Below are positions 39,694-52,658 of a DNA stretch of 64,000 nt, in pieces. The notes under the pieces were generated by a model that made no database searches, was not told where the DNA came from, and worked only from the letters and a program-made list of their open reading frames with translations. This DNA is from Rebecca billardiae RCC1528 (Eukaryota > Haptophyta), in the NCBI GenBank assembly GCA_965240325.2, contig OZ251230.1:1984001-2048000 (forward strand), given 5' to 3'. The first letter of the stretch is position 1; the number at the start of each line of letters is the position of its first letter. A program made the translations under genes and the position numbers.

Positions 39694-42285
39694 ATGCTCG
39701 GGCTGTTAGGGCGGTTGGTGAGCACCAATGCGGCCGCATGCCCGCGTAGCGCGTATGGGCTGCGAGTGCGCATGCCGCTTTCGCCCGCACTCGCCTGTGC
39801 TGCGCAACGGGCGACGATGCATGCGGGCGGCCCATCCCGCCGGCCAGACAACAAGATGATCAACCGGCAGCTCACGGATGCACGTGACGCGAAGCGCATC
39901 CTCGAAGTGTGCGCCGCGCATGGGCACACGTTCGACAAGGTGAACGAGGCCACCGCCATCTCTCGGCTGGGCCGCCATGCGCGCACGTTGTGCTTCCACG
40001 CGCTGCGAGCCGACGAGCGCTTCGACGCCCTCCTCGCGCGCGTGGAGCGGCGGCTTGAGGGCAAGGCAGTCGACGGCTCGACGTATAGTGCCCGCGAAGT
40101 GGCTAATGTAGCGCACGGCCTGGCCAAGCTGCGGCCAACCAAGTTTGGTGCCGAGCGCGCATTCGGCGCGATCGCGCGGGCGGCTGTGGCGCGCGCGAGC
40201 GAGTTCAATGCGCAGGCGCTGGCCAACACGGCGTGGGCGTACGCCACCGCTGGCGTGGACGCACCCGCGCTGTATGGCGCGATCGCGCGGGAGGCTGTGG
40301 CGCGCGCGAGCGAGTTCAAGGCGCAGGAGCTGGCCAACACGGCGTGGGCGTACGCCACCGCTGGCGTGGACGCACCCTTGCTGTATGGCGCGATCGCGCG
40401 GGAGGCTGTGGCGCGCGCGAGCGAGTTCAAGGCGCAGAACCTGGCCAACACGGCGTGGGCGTACGCCACCGCTGGCGTGGACGCACCCGCGCTGTATGGC
40501 GCGATCGCGCGGGAGGCTGTGGCGCGCGCGAGCGAGTTCAAGGCGCAGGAGCTGGCCAACACGGCGTGGGCGTACGCCACCGCTGGCGTGGACGCACCCG
40601 CGCTGTATGGCGCGATCGCGCGGGAGGCTGTGGCGCGCGCGAGCGAGTTCAATGCGCAGAACCTGGCCAACACGGCGTGGGCGTACGCCACAGCGGGCGT
40701 GGACGCACCCGCGCTGTATGGCGCGATCGCGCGGGAGGCTGTGGCGCGCGCGAGCGAGTTCAAGGCGCAGAACCTGGCCAACACGGCGTGGGCGTACGCC
40801 ACAGCGGGCGTGGACGCACCCGCGCTGTATGGCGCGATCGCGCGGGAGGCCGAGGCGCGCGTGGGCGAGTTCAAGCCGCAGGAGCTGGCCAACACGGCGT
40901 GGGCGTACGCCACCGCTGGCGTGGACGCACCCGCGCTGTATGGCGCGATCGCGCGGGAGGCCGAGGCGCGCGCGAGCGAGTTCAAGGCGCAGGACATGGC
41001 CAACACGGCGTGGGCGTACGCCACCGCTGGCGTGGACGCACCCGCGCTGTATGGCGCGATCGCGCGGGAGGCTGTGGCGCGCGCGAGCGAGTTCAAGGCG
41101 CAGAACCTGGCCAACACGGCGTGGGCGTACGCCACCGCTGGCGTGGACGCACCCGCGCTGTATGGCGCGATCGCGCGGGAGGCCGAGGCGCGCGCGAGCG
41201 AGTTCAATGCGCAGAACCTGGCCAACACGGCGTGGGCGTACGCCACAGCTGGCGTGGACGCACCCGCGCTGTATGGCGCAATCGCGCGGGAGGCTGTGGA
41301 GCGCGCGAGCGAGTTCAATGCGCAGGGGCTGGCCAACACGGCGTGGGCGTACGCCACCGCTGGCGTGGACGCACCCGCGCTGTATGGCGCGATCGCGCGG
41401 GAGGCCGAGGCGCGCGCGAGCGAGTTCAAGGCGCAGAACCTGGCCAACACGGCGTGGGCGTACGCCACAGCTGGCATGGACGCACCCGCGCTGTATGGCG
41501 CAATCGCGCGGGAGGCTGTGGCGCGCGCGAGCGAGTTCAAGGCGCAGAACCTGGCCAACACGGCGTGGGCGTACGCCACCGCTGGCGTGGACGCACCCGC
41601 GCTGTATGGCGCGATCGCGCGGGAGGCCGAGGCGCGCGCGAGCGAGTTCAATGCGCAGAACCTGGCCAACACGGCGTGGGCGTACGCGACGGCTGCCCAG
41701 CACATGGAGCACCTGCAGCTCGTGCTGTCCCTGTGCGAGCGATGCCTTGCTGCGCCTGGGCTGCAGGCGCAACTCAGAGTGGAGGACCATGCCAATGTGG
41801 CGCAGGCACTGCTCACGCTGCACGTCGATCCACGCCTGCCCGTTGGCACAGCACGCACACGTGTGGAGACGATGCTGGCGCAGTGCCTCGGTAGCCAGCT
41901 GCTTCGTGACGCAGCTTCACAGGCGGTGCGCCCGTCGTCATCGCAGCGGGCGCTCTCTCGTGCGCTCGCAGAGTGCGGCTGGTCGCACGAAGAGGAGGTG
42001 CGCATCGGCGAGGGCGGGCTGCTCGTCGTGGACATGGTGTGCACGGCGTCCAAGGTGGCTGTGGAGTACGATGGGCCGTCCCACTTTGTGACCGACCCGT
42101 GGACGGGCGCGCAGCGACTCAACGGGCCCAGCCAGTGGAAGACGCGCGTGCTCGAATCGCTGGGCTGGCGGGTCGTGCGCGTGAGCTACAAGGACTACAG
42201 CGGCGGTGCATCTGGCTCAGCCTCGAAGAATGCACGCTTTGCAGAAGGGCTGGCTCGCGACTTGGTGTCGTTGTTCTCGTCCTGA
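39694..42285 (+). CDS. HPR-RAP protein, array copy 5 (863 aa, 14 repeat motifs)
   Basis: Thirteen full 37-residue repeats from residue 172 plus a partial one, RAP domain at about 780-863. Position 4 reads AENENN EDNNGNNN. The N-terminal region differs from its sisters at [16 protein letters not shown] (others [16 protein letters not shown]), and its first repeat is preceded by [12 protein letters not shown]. One repeat has KPQEL in place of KAQEL. The RAP part ([21 protein letters not shown]) resembles copies 3 and 4. The frame is intact; organellar RNA binding is inferred from family membership. Confidence 0.88.
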   Translation: MLGLLGRLVSTNAAACPRSAYGLRVRMPLSPALACAAQRATMHAGGPSRRPDNKMINRQLTDARDAKRILEVCAAHGHTFDKVNEATAISRLGRHARTLCFHALRADERFDALLARVERRLEGKAVDGSTYSAREVANVAHGLAKLRPTKFGAERAFGAIARAAVARASEFNAQALANTAWAYATAGVDAPALYGAIAREAVARASEFKAQELANTAWAYATAGVDAPLLYGAIAREAVARASEFKAQNLANTAWAYATAGVDAPALYGAIAREAVARASEFKAQELANTAWAYATAGVDAPALYGAIAREAVARASEFNAQNLANTAWAYATAGVDAPALYGAIAREAVARASEFKAQNLANTAWAYATAGVDAPALYGAIAREAEARVGEFKPQELANTAWAYATAGVDAPALYGAIAREAEARASEFKAQDMANTAWAYATAGVDAPALYGAIAREAVARASEFKAQNLANTAWAYATAGVDAPALYGAIAREAEARASEFNAQNLANTAWAYATAGVDAPALYGAIAREAVERASEFNAQGLANTAWAYATAGVDAPALYGAIAREAEARASEFKAQNLANTAWAYATAGMDAPALYGAIAREAVARASEFKAQNLANTAWAYATAGVDAPALYGAIAREAEARASEFNAQNLANTAWAYATAAQHMEHLQLVLSLCERCLAAPGLQAQLRVEDHANVAQALLTLHVDPRLPVGTARTRVETMLAQCLGSQLLRDAASQAVRPSSSQRALSRALAECGWSHEEEVRIGEGGLLVVDMVCTASKVAVEYDGPSHFVTDPWTGAQRLNGPSQWKTRVLESLGWRVVRVSYKDYSGGASGSASKNARFAEGLARDLVSLFSS

Positions 42286-42965
<680 letters not shown>

Positions 42966-43399
42966 TAGTGGGGTCAGAGCTCCGACCGTTACACTCCCGA
43001 GTGACACAATCTCCCGAAATCTCGAAATATGAAATATCTCCTCGGTTTGTAACTGTTTGAGTCCGTTTAAGTTCGTTTAGGCTTAATTCCAGGGTGTAGA
43101 ATCCGCCTGTGCCAATTTCAGACTGCCAAAATGTGATCTAGACGGTGCGATTCTGGTGCAAATAGCGAGATCACCTTGGAGATCGCGTATCTCCCCTACT
43201 AATGTTGCCGAGATCGCGTCGAGATTGAGATCGTATATCTCCAGTATGTGACCTTTTTTCGCAAAACTTGTCAGCGTGACCCCAGCTCATTTCATCAGGC
43301 GAATATTGACATCCCGAAGTTTGAGAGCCTCATCTCAAGACGACAGGAAGTTGGATTTTGGGCCACGCACCCCCTGGCAGTGGGGCTCTGACCCCTCTA
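42966..43399. mobile_element. 434-bp non-autonomous DNA transposon (MITE) with 18-bp TIRs and 9-bp TSD
   Basis: Left end tagtggggtcagagctcc and the reverse complement of the right end, tagaggggtcagagcccc, match at 16 of 18 positions. Perfect 9-bp direct repeats aataacatc flank it (42957-42965 and 43400-43408). The interior is AT-rich relative to the surroundings and non-coding, with repeated gagat/tatctcc words. A 9-bp target duplication with short terminal repeats is usual for Mutator-like elements; no transposase is encoded. The empty site matches the corresponding array tail on both sides. Confidence 0.9.
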
Positions 43400-43408
43400 A
43401 ATAACATC

Positions 43409-43808
43409 ATCACGCGCTGCCGTGTATGCGACTGCTGCTTATGCCGTGAGTGCTTATCAGTGCGCGCGCGGCCAACCGCCCTGGCGGCCCACCGACGGCG
43501 GTCAGGGATAGTCTGGGCGCGCCAGCACTGAGGGCATTGTCACTACCCACCCATATCCGCCGAGCCCCGCCCCTCCGCGGGCGCGGCCTGGGGTGCTGCT
43601 GAGCTGGAAGCGCCGAGTGCCCGCCGCCCTCGCGGTGCCCGCGCTCGAGCCGCCCGAGGGTCCCGCGTTGGCCCGTTGCCGCCCTCCTCGTCTGCTGCCA
43701 TCTCCACCAGCTTCTCAAGCTCGCCCAGGTCGTAGCCTCTGACGGCCGCCGAGCGGTCTGCCGCGCGGCAGCCGCGGCCGCCTTGGGACTACCGCTGCCT
43801 GCGCGTGC
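43409..43808. other. Original right flank of the duplicated segment
   Basis: The block from tgtatgcgactgctgcttat to gccgccttggga is the same as that placed before each orphan exon in units 2-5. Here it leads into the 3' end of the giant minus-strand gene, so this is the ancestral context. On the minus strand it keeps an open segment reading GYDLGELEKLVEMAADEEGG. Copies in the array share it with Pro or Ala at one position. It could be part of a 3' transcript of the giant gene or an unrecognised exon. Confidence 0.5.
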
Positions 43809-43835
43809 CTCGCCGCCTGCCGCCGCCGGAGCCTG

Positions 43836-45830
43836 CTACTGGGACCAGCGCGGAGGCCTCGATGGCTGCCACGTGGCACTCGCAGCCTCCGCCGCCGAGT
43901 CGCTCTGGTGAAAGTCGACGTGCCGCGACCTGCGGCGTGCCGCCGTGGGCGACGCGCTGTCATCGTCTGGCGGCGGCGAGGTCGGCGGCGGCGGCCGCCG
44001 ATGAATCAAGCGCGACCGCTGCCCGGGCGTGGACTGGGCACTGCGCGGAGTGGCGCCGGCGGCGGCCGCGTCCCCGCACGCGCCCGGCGCCGGCGTCGGC
44101 GGCGCGGACGTCGGCGCGCCGAGCCCGAGCTCGATCGCCGCCGCCCGCGCAGCCGCCTCCGCCTCCGCGTCGTCGCGAGGCGGTCGGCCGCTACTGGCGG
44201 CGCGGCGGCGGCGGTCGCCACTCGGTGAGCCAGCCGTCCCCGCGCGCGACGCCCACGCGGGCGGGTCGCGGGGGCGGGGTTCGGCGTGGCTGGCCAGTGG
44301 GGAGGACCAGCGCGGGGGCCGCGCCGGCTGGTGCGAGGCCCGCTGCGGCGAGCCGTCGCCGCTCAGGGCGTCGGTGTCGGAGTGGCGCGCCGGCCGCGCC
44401 GGCAGCTCGGCCTGCTGGAAGGCTACGTGTCGCGAGCGGCGGCGCGCCGGCGGCGAGCTTCCCTGGGAGCGCGGGCGCGTGAGCCCGGGGCGCGGCGCCT
44501 CGCCTGGGACGATCTCGCTGCCGCGCCTCACCGCGCCCACCTCCCCGCCCGCGCCCGTCGCCGTCGGCGCGGCCGTCGGCGCGGTGTACCCGAACGCAAT
44601 CGCAGCGGCGCGCGCCGCCGCCTCCACCTCTGCATCGGTGTGCGGCGCTCTCGCGCCGCCGCGCGCGGCCGAGGCGGAGGCGGAGGCGGTGGCGGGGCGG
44701 GGTGAGCCGGCGAGGCCGGGCGTGCTGCGGCCCGACGCGTTGGCCGTGCTCGGATCCGCCGGGTCGGCGCCGCTGCCGCTGCTGCTCGAGACACTCGACA
44801 CCGACGGCCTCACCGAGCGCTGCGCCGCCGCTGCGCGCTGCGGCTTGCACGCGGCCAGTTCGGCCGGCGCGGGCGCGGCGCGCGCTTGGGGCGAGCGCGG
44901 GCGGCGCGGCGTGGTGGAGCTCGCGATTGGCTCAACGCTCAGCCTGCGTGCCGGCGGTAGCGCGGGGCCCGGCGGCGGCGGCGGCGCGGGCTCGATGCTC
45001 AGCCTGCGCGCCGGCGGCGGCGGCGGCGCGGCTGCCGCCTGCCGTGCGGGCGGCGGCGCGCTCGGCGGCGGCTGCACTCCAAGTCGGCAGAGCGGAGGCT
45101 GCGGCGCCGGCCGCGGCGCGTCTGCCGCGGCCGCGGGCGTGTGCGGCTTGGCGGGCGGTGGGCCGGGGGCGCGCTCGAGGCTCAGCCGGCGCGGCGGCGG
45201 CATCGGCGGCGGGCGGCGCGACGAGGCGGCGGCGGCGGCGGCGGCGGCCGCGCCGGCGGCGGCCGCGCCGGCCGGCCGCGCTGGCTCGCGCGAAGGTTGC
45301 GGCGCGCGCGCCGTCACGGCTAGCGGCGGCGGCGGCGGCGGCGGCGTGGACGGCGGCGGCGGGCGGCGGGGCTTGGTGCCAGCCGCGCTCGACGCAGCCG
45401 GCGGCGCGCTCGGCGGCGGCCTCGGCGGCATCGCGGCCGGCGGCGGACGTCGCGGCGCTGGCGCGGAGCGCGGCGCGACATCGGCGGCTGTGGCGGCGCC
45501 GGGCCGGTGTGGCGAGCGAGCGCGCGGCGCCGGCACCGTGGCCGCGCCCGCGGTGGTGGGCGCGCGGCGCGCGCGCTCGGCGGCGGCGCGCTCGCGCTCG
45601 CGCCGCCCGCGCGCGCCGTCGGCGGCTGCGCCACCGCCGCCGCCGCCCGCGGGCTCAGCACGCCGCGTGGCGGGCGCGACGGCGGCGGCGACGACTGCGC
45701 CGAGCCAGCCGCCGTCGCCGCCGCCGCCGGCGCGGCGCTTTCGAAGCGCGGCCGGTCGCGGCACGATGCGCACGCGCGTGTGCGCGCCGAGCTCGCCCGC
45801 GCGCCCGAGCGCGCGCTGCCTCGCGCCGCG
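43836..45830 (-). other. Cytoplasmic tail of the giant protein with repeated basic Ser motifs
   Basis: The tail contains RRLSLE, RRLSIE and RRLSVE in Pro-rich context, and two tandem modules each with EAAARAAAI...RRRSRHV.F..(S/A)...RPPRWS, the second ending four residues before the stop. RRxS is the consensus for cAMP-dependent-kinase-type phosphorylation; the PPP runs could bind SH3/WW-like or profilin-type partners. Both are inferences from motif only. Confidence 0.65.
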
Positions 45831-48800
45831 CGTGCGCAGCGCGCACAGCGCGACGCAGCACAGCAGCGCCGCGCACACCAGCACCACCACCACCGCCGGC
45901 GCGATCCCGCCCAGCCCGTCTCCGAGCGCGGACAGCGCGGCCGCGGCCGCAGTGATGCGTTGCGTCGACTGCGCGGTGAAGGCGTCGGGCGCGGCGTCGG
46001 AGAGGAGGACGTGCTCGGCGTTGAGCGCGCGCGTGCGCAGCTGCACGAGGGGCACGCTGCCGCCGCCCTCCTCGCGCACCACCAGCGTCACGCTCGGCTC
46101 GGACCCGTCGCTCTCATCCACCACCCAGCCGGCGGGCGCGCCCGGCGCGGCGCGCGCCCAGCGCGCATGATGGGCGCCAGTGCCAATGGCGCCCAGGCCG
46201 GCGCCGCCGGGGACGGGGAGGGAGATGGTGACGGCGGCGTCGAGGGTGCGCGCGGCGCGCAGCTCGAGCAGCTCGTCCGCGCTGAGCACCGCCAGCGTGA
46301 GCGCCGCCGTCACCTGCGCCGTGCCCGCGGGCGGCGCGCGCGCGGGCGCACTGTGCGCGGCCGCAATCAGTGCGACCGGCGCCGCCGCCGCCGGTAGCGC
46401 CGCCGATGCCGCGAGCGCGCCGTTCGGTGCGTCGGGCAGGCGGGCGGAGGCCTCGTCCGCGGCGGAGGTGCCTCCGCCGCGCGTGCGCAGCACCCACCCG
46501 CGCAGCGCCGACGCGGGCACCACCTCGAGCACCGCCTCCGCCGCGGGCGTGCGCAGCCGCAGCGGCTGCTCAAGTGGCGCGCGGCCGGCGAGCGCGCCCG
46601 CGGCCACGCGCGCGAGCGCGCGCCGCGACGCGTCGGCGAGCGCGGCCGAGGCGGACGGGTCGAGGTCGGGCGCGGCGGGCGCGCTCGCGCACGCGCCGAG
46701 CGCGCCCGCGAGCTGCCGCGCGTGCGCGCCGCGCACGCCGCCGCGCACGCCGTGCGCGCCGAGCGGCGCGGCCGCGGCCGCGGCCGCGGGCGCGACGGCC
46801 GCGTCGGCGGCGAGGGCAAAAGCGCGCGCGCACCCAATGGCTGTCGGCGGCGGCGCGCCGCCGGGCGCCGGGCTGACGAGGGCGAGCGCGAGCGCGCTGG
46901 CCCAGCCCACGGCGTGCGCGGACGGCGGCTCGAGCGCGAGCGCCGCGCGCGCGAGCGCCGGACCCAGCTCGAGCGCCGCGCCGAGCTCCGCGCAGCCGGC
47001 GGCAGCGGCCGCGCCCTCCGCGCCAGACGCGCAGCCGCGCTGCGCGGCGCGCGCGCCGATCGCGAGCGTTGCGCTTAGCAGCTCAGCGGCGGCGGCGGCG
47101 CCGTCGGCGCGGGCGAGCGCGTCGATCGCGGGCGCGAGCGCCGCGTGCGCCCCCTCGCCCGCCTCCGCCGCAACCACCGCGCCGTGCGCCCGCGCCTGCG
47201 CGCCCGCGCCCTCGTCACTCCAACTGTCGCCGTCCGCGTCGCCGCGCGCCACGCTCGCCGCCACGAGCGCGCGCGCGCCGCTCGGCGACTGCACGACACC
47301 CACGAGGGCGTGCTCGCCCGGGGGCAGGGTGAGCGGCGGCTCGAGCGTGGGCCAGAGGTGCGCGCGCGCGCCGAGCGGCACCGCCGGCCGCCCCGCCCCG
47401 CCGCCGTCCGCGTACACCGCGCGCGCACCGTCCGCCGCATCCCACGCCGCCGCGAGCGTCGCGCCGCCGGCGCCACTCGCGCCGAGCGCCGCACTCGGCG
47501 CGCCGTCGTCTGCCGCGTCGGCGTCGACGTCGAGCCAGCGGCGCAGCAGCGGCGCGGCGGCGCGCACCGCCGCGCCACCGTCCGCGCCGTCGTCGTCCGC
47601 GCCCGCCGGCGCGCGCGCGTCGCGCTTGAGCCAGAACGAGTAGAGCAGCGGCAAGTCGTCCGCCTCCGAGCCCGCGGCGGCGGCGGCGGCGCCCGCGGCC
47701 GCGCCGGCGGCGGCGGCGGCAGCGGCGGCGGCGGCGGCGGCGGGCGCTGTGGGCGGCGCCCAGCCGCTGAGCGAGGCGCGCACGGCGTTGGGCGTGGGCA
47801 TGGCGGTGCGCAGCGCGCCGCCGAACGGCGGCGCCGCGGTGCGCACCACCAGCGTCGCGCGCGCCGCGCCCGCGCCGAGCCCGCCGTCCGCCATCGTGAA
47901 ATGGTACTCTGCGGCGGGCCGGAGCGCGGCCGCGCGCACGACTAGATGCGACGCGCCGCCGAGCGGGGTGGCGGCGTTGGCGGGGTACGCGAGCGCGGCG
48001 GCGGTGACGGGCAGGCCGCGCGGCGCGCGCCACACGCTGCTCGCCGGCGCGGCCGCACCGCCGCCGCCCAGCGCCGCAGCCTCCGCCGCCGAGCCGGGCG
48101 CGAGGCCGCGCGCGCGCAGGCGCGCGCCATCATGCGCCGTGGATGCGGGCAGCGCGCGCGCGCCCGCCGCAGCGTCTGGCGGCGCGCCGCCGCGCGCGTC
48201 GAGGTGCGCGGCGGCGCTCGGCGCGTCCGAGCCGGCGAGCACGCGCACGCGCGCCGTCGCCGTCGCGTTGCCCGGCGCGCCGCCGCCCTCGCCCGGCAGC
48301 CGGCGCGAGACAGTCAGCGAGAACAGATAGAAATCGGCGGCGCCTGCGCTCGGCGGCGGCAGCTCGGCCGCGCCGCCGCGCAGTCTGAGCGCGGCGGCGC
48401 CGTCGGCGCGCGTGCCGGCGAGGATGGGCTCGGTGCCGAGCGCGCCGCCGCACGCGCCGCCCGCCGCGTCCGCGCAGCGCCACTCGAACCACAGCCCCTC
48501 GCCCTCCTCCTCGCCGCCCTCGCCGCCGCCTGACGCGTCGTCGTCGGCGGCGGCGGCCGCCGCGCCGGCGGCGCCCGCGCCCGCGGCGGCGGGGTCGAAT
48601 GACGCTGCTCCGTCGAGAAAGAGGGTGCCGCTTGCGCCGACGGTGCGCTCGGCGCCGCCGCTGATGAGCGCGCGCGGCGGCTCGGCGCGCACGCCGAGCG
48701 CGAGCGCCGCCGAGCCCACGCCCGCGCCGCCCGCCGCGGCGAGCACCGCCGCGTCGTGACCCGCCGCGCGCGACGCGGCGGCGCCGGCCGCTGCGAGCGG

Positions 48801-51432
48801 CGCGCCGCCCGCGCTGACGAGCCAACTGCTCACGCGCACGGCGTAGGCGCGGCCGGCGCGCAGCGACAGGGGCGGGAGGGCGAGGTGCACGCCGCGCACG
48901 CGCGCCTCGGCGCGCCACGCCGCGCGCGCGCCGAGCGTCGGGTGCGCCTCCCAGTCATCGCCGAGCAGCGTGTCCGCGCCGCCCGGCGGCGCGCGCGCCG
49001 CGGCGCCGAGCGGCGGCGCGCGCGGCGGCGGCGGCGGCGCGGGCGGCGGCGCGGGCGCGCCGCCGCCCGGCGCGACGAGCGAGCCGTTCGAGTCGAGCGC
49101 GAAGCCGGCGGACGCGGCGTACACGCTGCCGTTCCACGCCCACGCCGCGCCGAGCGGCTCACTGCCGTTCCGCGCCACCACCAGCCCGGCGCCCAGCCGC
49201 GCATCGGCGTGCACTCGCGCGAGCGCGCGCGCGGCCGCGCCTGCCGCGGCGGCCGCGCGCGCCGCGCGGCCGCGCAGCGCGGCGGTGAGCTGCGCAAAGG
49301 GGCCCGTGGCGAGCTCGTCGGCGGCGGCGTCGTCGTCGTCGTCCTCCTCCGCGCCCGCGCCGTCGAGCCCGCCGCCGAGCGCCGCCTCCGAGCCGTTGAA
49401 CCACCCGCCGCCCGCCTCCTGCCCGGCGCGCGGCGGCGGCACGCCACCGCCGTCCGGCGGCGCGCCCGTGCGCGCGTCCACCACATCCCAGCGCACGCGC
49501 GCGCGGCTGCCGGCCGGCGCGCACGGCGGGAGGGCGAGCGAGACGCGCACGCCGAGCGGCGCGCCGGCGGGCACGCCGAGAAGCCGGGGCGCGTGCACCG
49601 TGACCACCGGCGCGGGCGCGCTCGCGCCCACCCCGTCCGCCACGCGCACGATCGCCGCGCTCGCGCCCGCGCCCTCGCCGCGCGCGCCGGTCGCGCGCGC
49701 GGCCACGTGATAAGTCCCCCCAGCTGCGGCGGTGTGCGCGGACTCGAAGGCGAAGGGGCGCAGCGCGAGGCTGGCGCCGCCGTCGGCGGACGCGGCGGAC
49801 GCGGCGCGCAGCGCCGCGCGCAACGCGCGCGCGTCCGCGGCGTGCGGCAGCACGTCCCAACGCACCGCCACGCCGCCGCCGCCCGCCGCGCCGCCGCCGC
49901 CGCCGCCGCCGGCCGCGCCGGCCGCCGCCGCTGCGTCGCCGCCGAGCGCCGCCGCCGGCGCGCGCCAGTGCACGCCGGCGCCGCCGAGAACGGCGGCGGC
50001 GAGCTCGAGCTCGCGCGCGTCGGCGGCGGCGGGGTCGGCGCCCGCGCACGCGCGCGCCGGCGGCGGCACCGAGTCCGGCGCGCTCAGCGCCAGCGTGAGC
50101 GGCTCGGCGCGCGCGCCGGCCGCGACTGAGGCCAGCTCGGCCGCGGCCGCGGCGCGGCGCGCGTCGTCGTCGGCGTCGGCTGAATCGTCGTCGTCGTCCT
50201 CGTCCTCGTCGGCGGCGTGGGTGGCGGCGGCGGCGCTCGCGCCGGCGTACGCGAAGAGCGCCGCGCTCGCGCCGCGCGCGCCGCCGCCGTGCGCGCGCAG
50301 CGTCAGGTTCGCCGCGCGCGCGCACTCATCGACGCCAGCGCGCACGCAGCCCGCGTCTGCGCCCGCGTCCGCGTCCGCCGCCGCGTCGGCCGCGGGCGCG
50401 AGCGCGGCGGGGAGGATGCCAATGGCGTCGCCCACGTCGATGGCGGCGCCCGGCGCGACGCGCGCGACGAGCACGCGCGCCGCGTCCTCCCACACGCACG
50501 CCGCCTCACCCTCCGCGCCGCTCGCCGCCGGCAGCAGCTTAGTAACGGTCGCCACATCGAGCACGGCTGAGCACGGCCAGATTGCATCTCGGCGCGCCGG
50601 TGCGAGCCGCGAGGCGCCGCGCGCGTCCAAGCGGATGCGGACGGAGGAGCGGTCGGCGCTGAGCGTCGCGCTGAGCGGGGCGAGCGGCCAGCGCGCCGGC
50701 GTGCCGTCGTCGAAGCCGAACGACCTCCCCGCCTCCGCCGCCGCCGCCGCCTCGCCGCCGCCGCCGTCCGCCGCCGCCGCCTCGCCGAAAGACTGGCCGC
50801 CGTCGAGTGACACACGCACGCGCGCGCTGCCGCCGTCGGCGCGCGCGCGCGTCGCGAGACAGGTGAGCTCGGCGTCGGAGAGGTTGAGCGCGGGGCTGAA
50901 GCCGCCCTCGCACGCCGCGCCGTCCGAGCCCGCCGCGCCGCAGTCGCTCCCGAAGTCGCAGAGCGCGTGAGCCAGCGCGCTCGCGCGCGCCGCCGCGCCG
51001 CCGCCGAGCGCGCTCGCCAGGCCGTCAAGCCGCGCGCCTCGGACCGTGACGATTGTGGCGGCGGCCGCGCCCGTGGCGGGGGCGACGGCGTGCACGGCGG
51101 GCGGCGCGTACCACGCGAAGGGCAGCGCGCCCGCCTCGCCCTGCCCCACGCCGTCCGCCGCCGCCGCCGACACCGCCGTGCCATTCAGACCGAAGGCGGC
51201 GGCGGCGGCGGCCGCGCGCGCGCACTCTGCGGCGCCGCCGCCGCCGCCGGCGGCAGCGTCGGCGTCGGCGGCGGCGTGTGTGCAGTTGGCAAGCGCGTCG
51301 GCGGAGCGGCCGGCGGCGAGCCAGAGCCGCCCGGCGCCGGCGGCGCTCGCCGCGGGCACGCGGCAGGCGAAGCGCGCGCCCAAGCCCCCCACACGCACCG
51401 CGCGCACCACGGCCAGCGCCGCGCCCGTGCCC

Positions 51433-51487
<55 letters not shown>

Positions 51488-52627
51488 GCGGAGCCTCGAA
51501 GACGCAGGCCAGCCCGGGCGCGCGCGCGGCCGCGGGCACCGCGGCGGCGAGCGCGGCCAGCTGCGCCGCGGCGCGCACGACGACGAGGGTGCCGCCGCCG
51601 AGCGGCGCGCCCGCCGGCTGCGGCGCGGCACCTGTCTCGGCGAGCGGCGCGGCGGCGCCACCGCCCAGCAACGCGATGCGAACTCGCTCACAGCAGAAGA
51701 GCGGCCGCACCTCCAGCGCCGCGCCGAAGCCGCCGCCGCCGCCGAGCGCCAGGCTCACGTGGACGCTCGCGCCAGCCCAGCGCGCGGCCGCCTCGTCGTA
51801 CGCGCCGCCCTCGGCGCCGAGCGCGGCCGCGGCGGCGGTTACGTTGGCGGTTACGTTGAGCACAGCCGCTGGCACCTCACAGCTCGCCCACGCGCCATCT
51901 GGTGAGAGCGTAGCCGCCGACTCGCCGAGCGCCGCGCCGAGCTCGGCGCCGTCGGCGGCGTCCGCGCCCGCGCGCGCCGCCGCGTCCACCGCCGCGCCGT
52001 CGCGGAAGCGGCAGCGCGCGCCGCCGCCCTCGCCGACGCCGAAGAGCCCGCGGCCGCGCACGCGGATGCGCGCGCTGTGGTCGGCGCGCGCGCGCAAGAC
52101 GCGCGGCCACACCGCGCTGACGAAGCCGACGGTGTAGCCGAAGCCCACCGCTGGGGCGCTCGCGTTGGTGCGCGCCCACGCGGCGCGCACGCCGCCGCCC
52201 GCCGCCGCCGCGCCGCCGATCGCGCGCGGCGCGAGCAGCCCCGCAGGCAGCGGCAGCCGCGCGCCGAGCGCTGAGCCGTTGGGGTCGCGCAGCGCGGCGG
52301 CGCGCGCCGCCTCGCCCGCGCCCGCGCCCACGCCGAGCGGCAGCGACGGCGCGGCGTCGAGGTCGAGCACGGCGAGCGAGACGAGCGCGCCGAGCGGCGC
52401 CGCGCCCGCCGGCGGCACGGGCCCGCGCGCCGGCGGCACCTCGCACGCGCACGCCAGCTCGGCGCCGCCGGAGGCCGCGGCGGCGGCGGGCGCGTCCGCC
52501 GCGCGCACGGTGTCTCGGCCAAAGGCGCAGGCGAGCGCGCCGCACGCGCGCACGCCCGTGCTCAGCAGCAGCAGCCGGGCGCCGCCCTCGGCCGGCGCGT
52601 GCAGGGGCCCGAGCGCGCGCAGCACGC

Positions 52628-52658
<31 letters not shown>

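Noticed and set aside
21250-42200. CRISPR-like array of 111-bp repeats
   Set aside because: The periodicity is coding (37 codons), without spacers, and lies within intact RAP-domain genes of a eukaryote.
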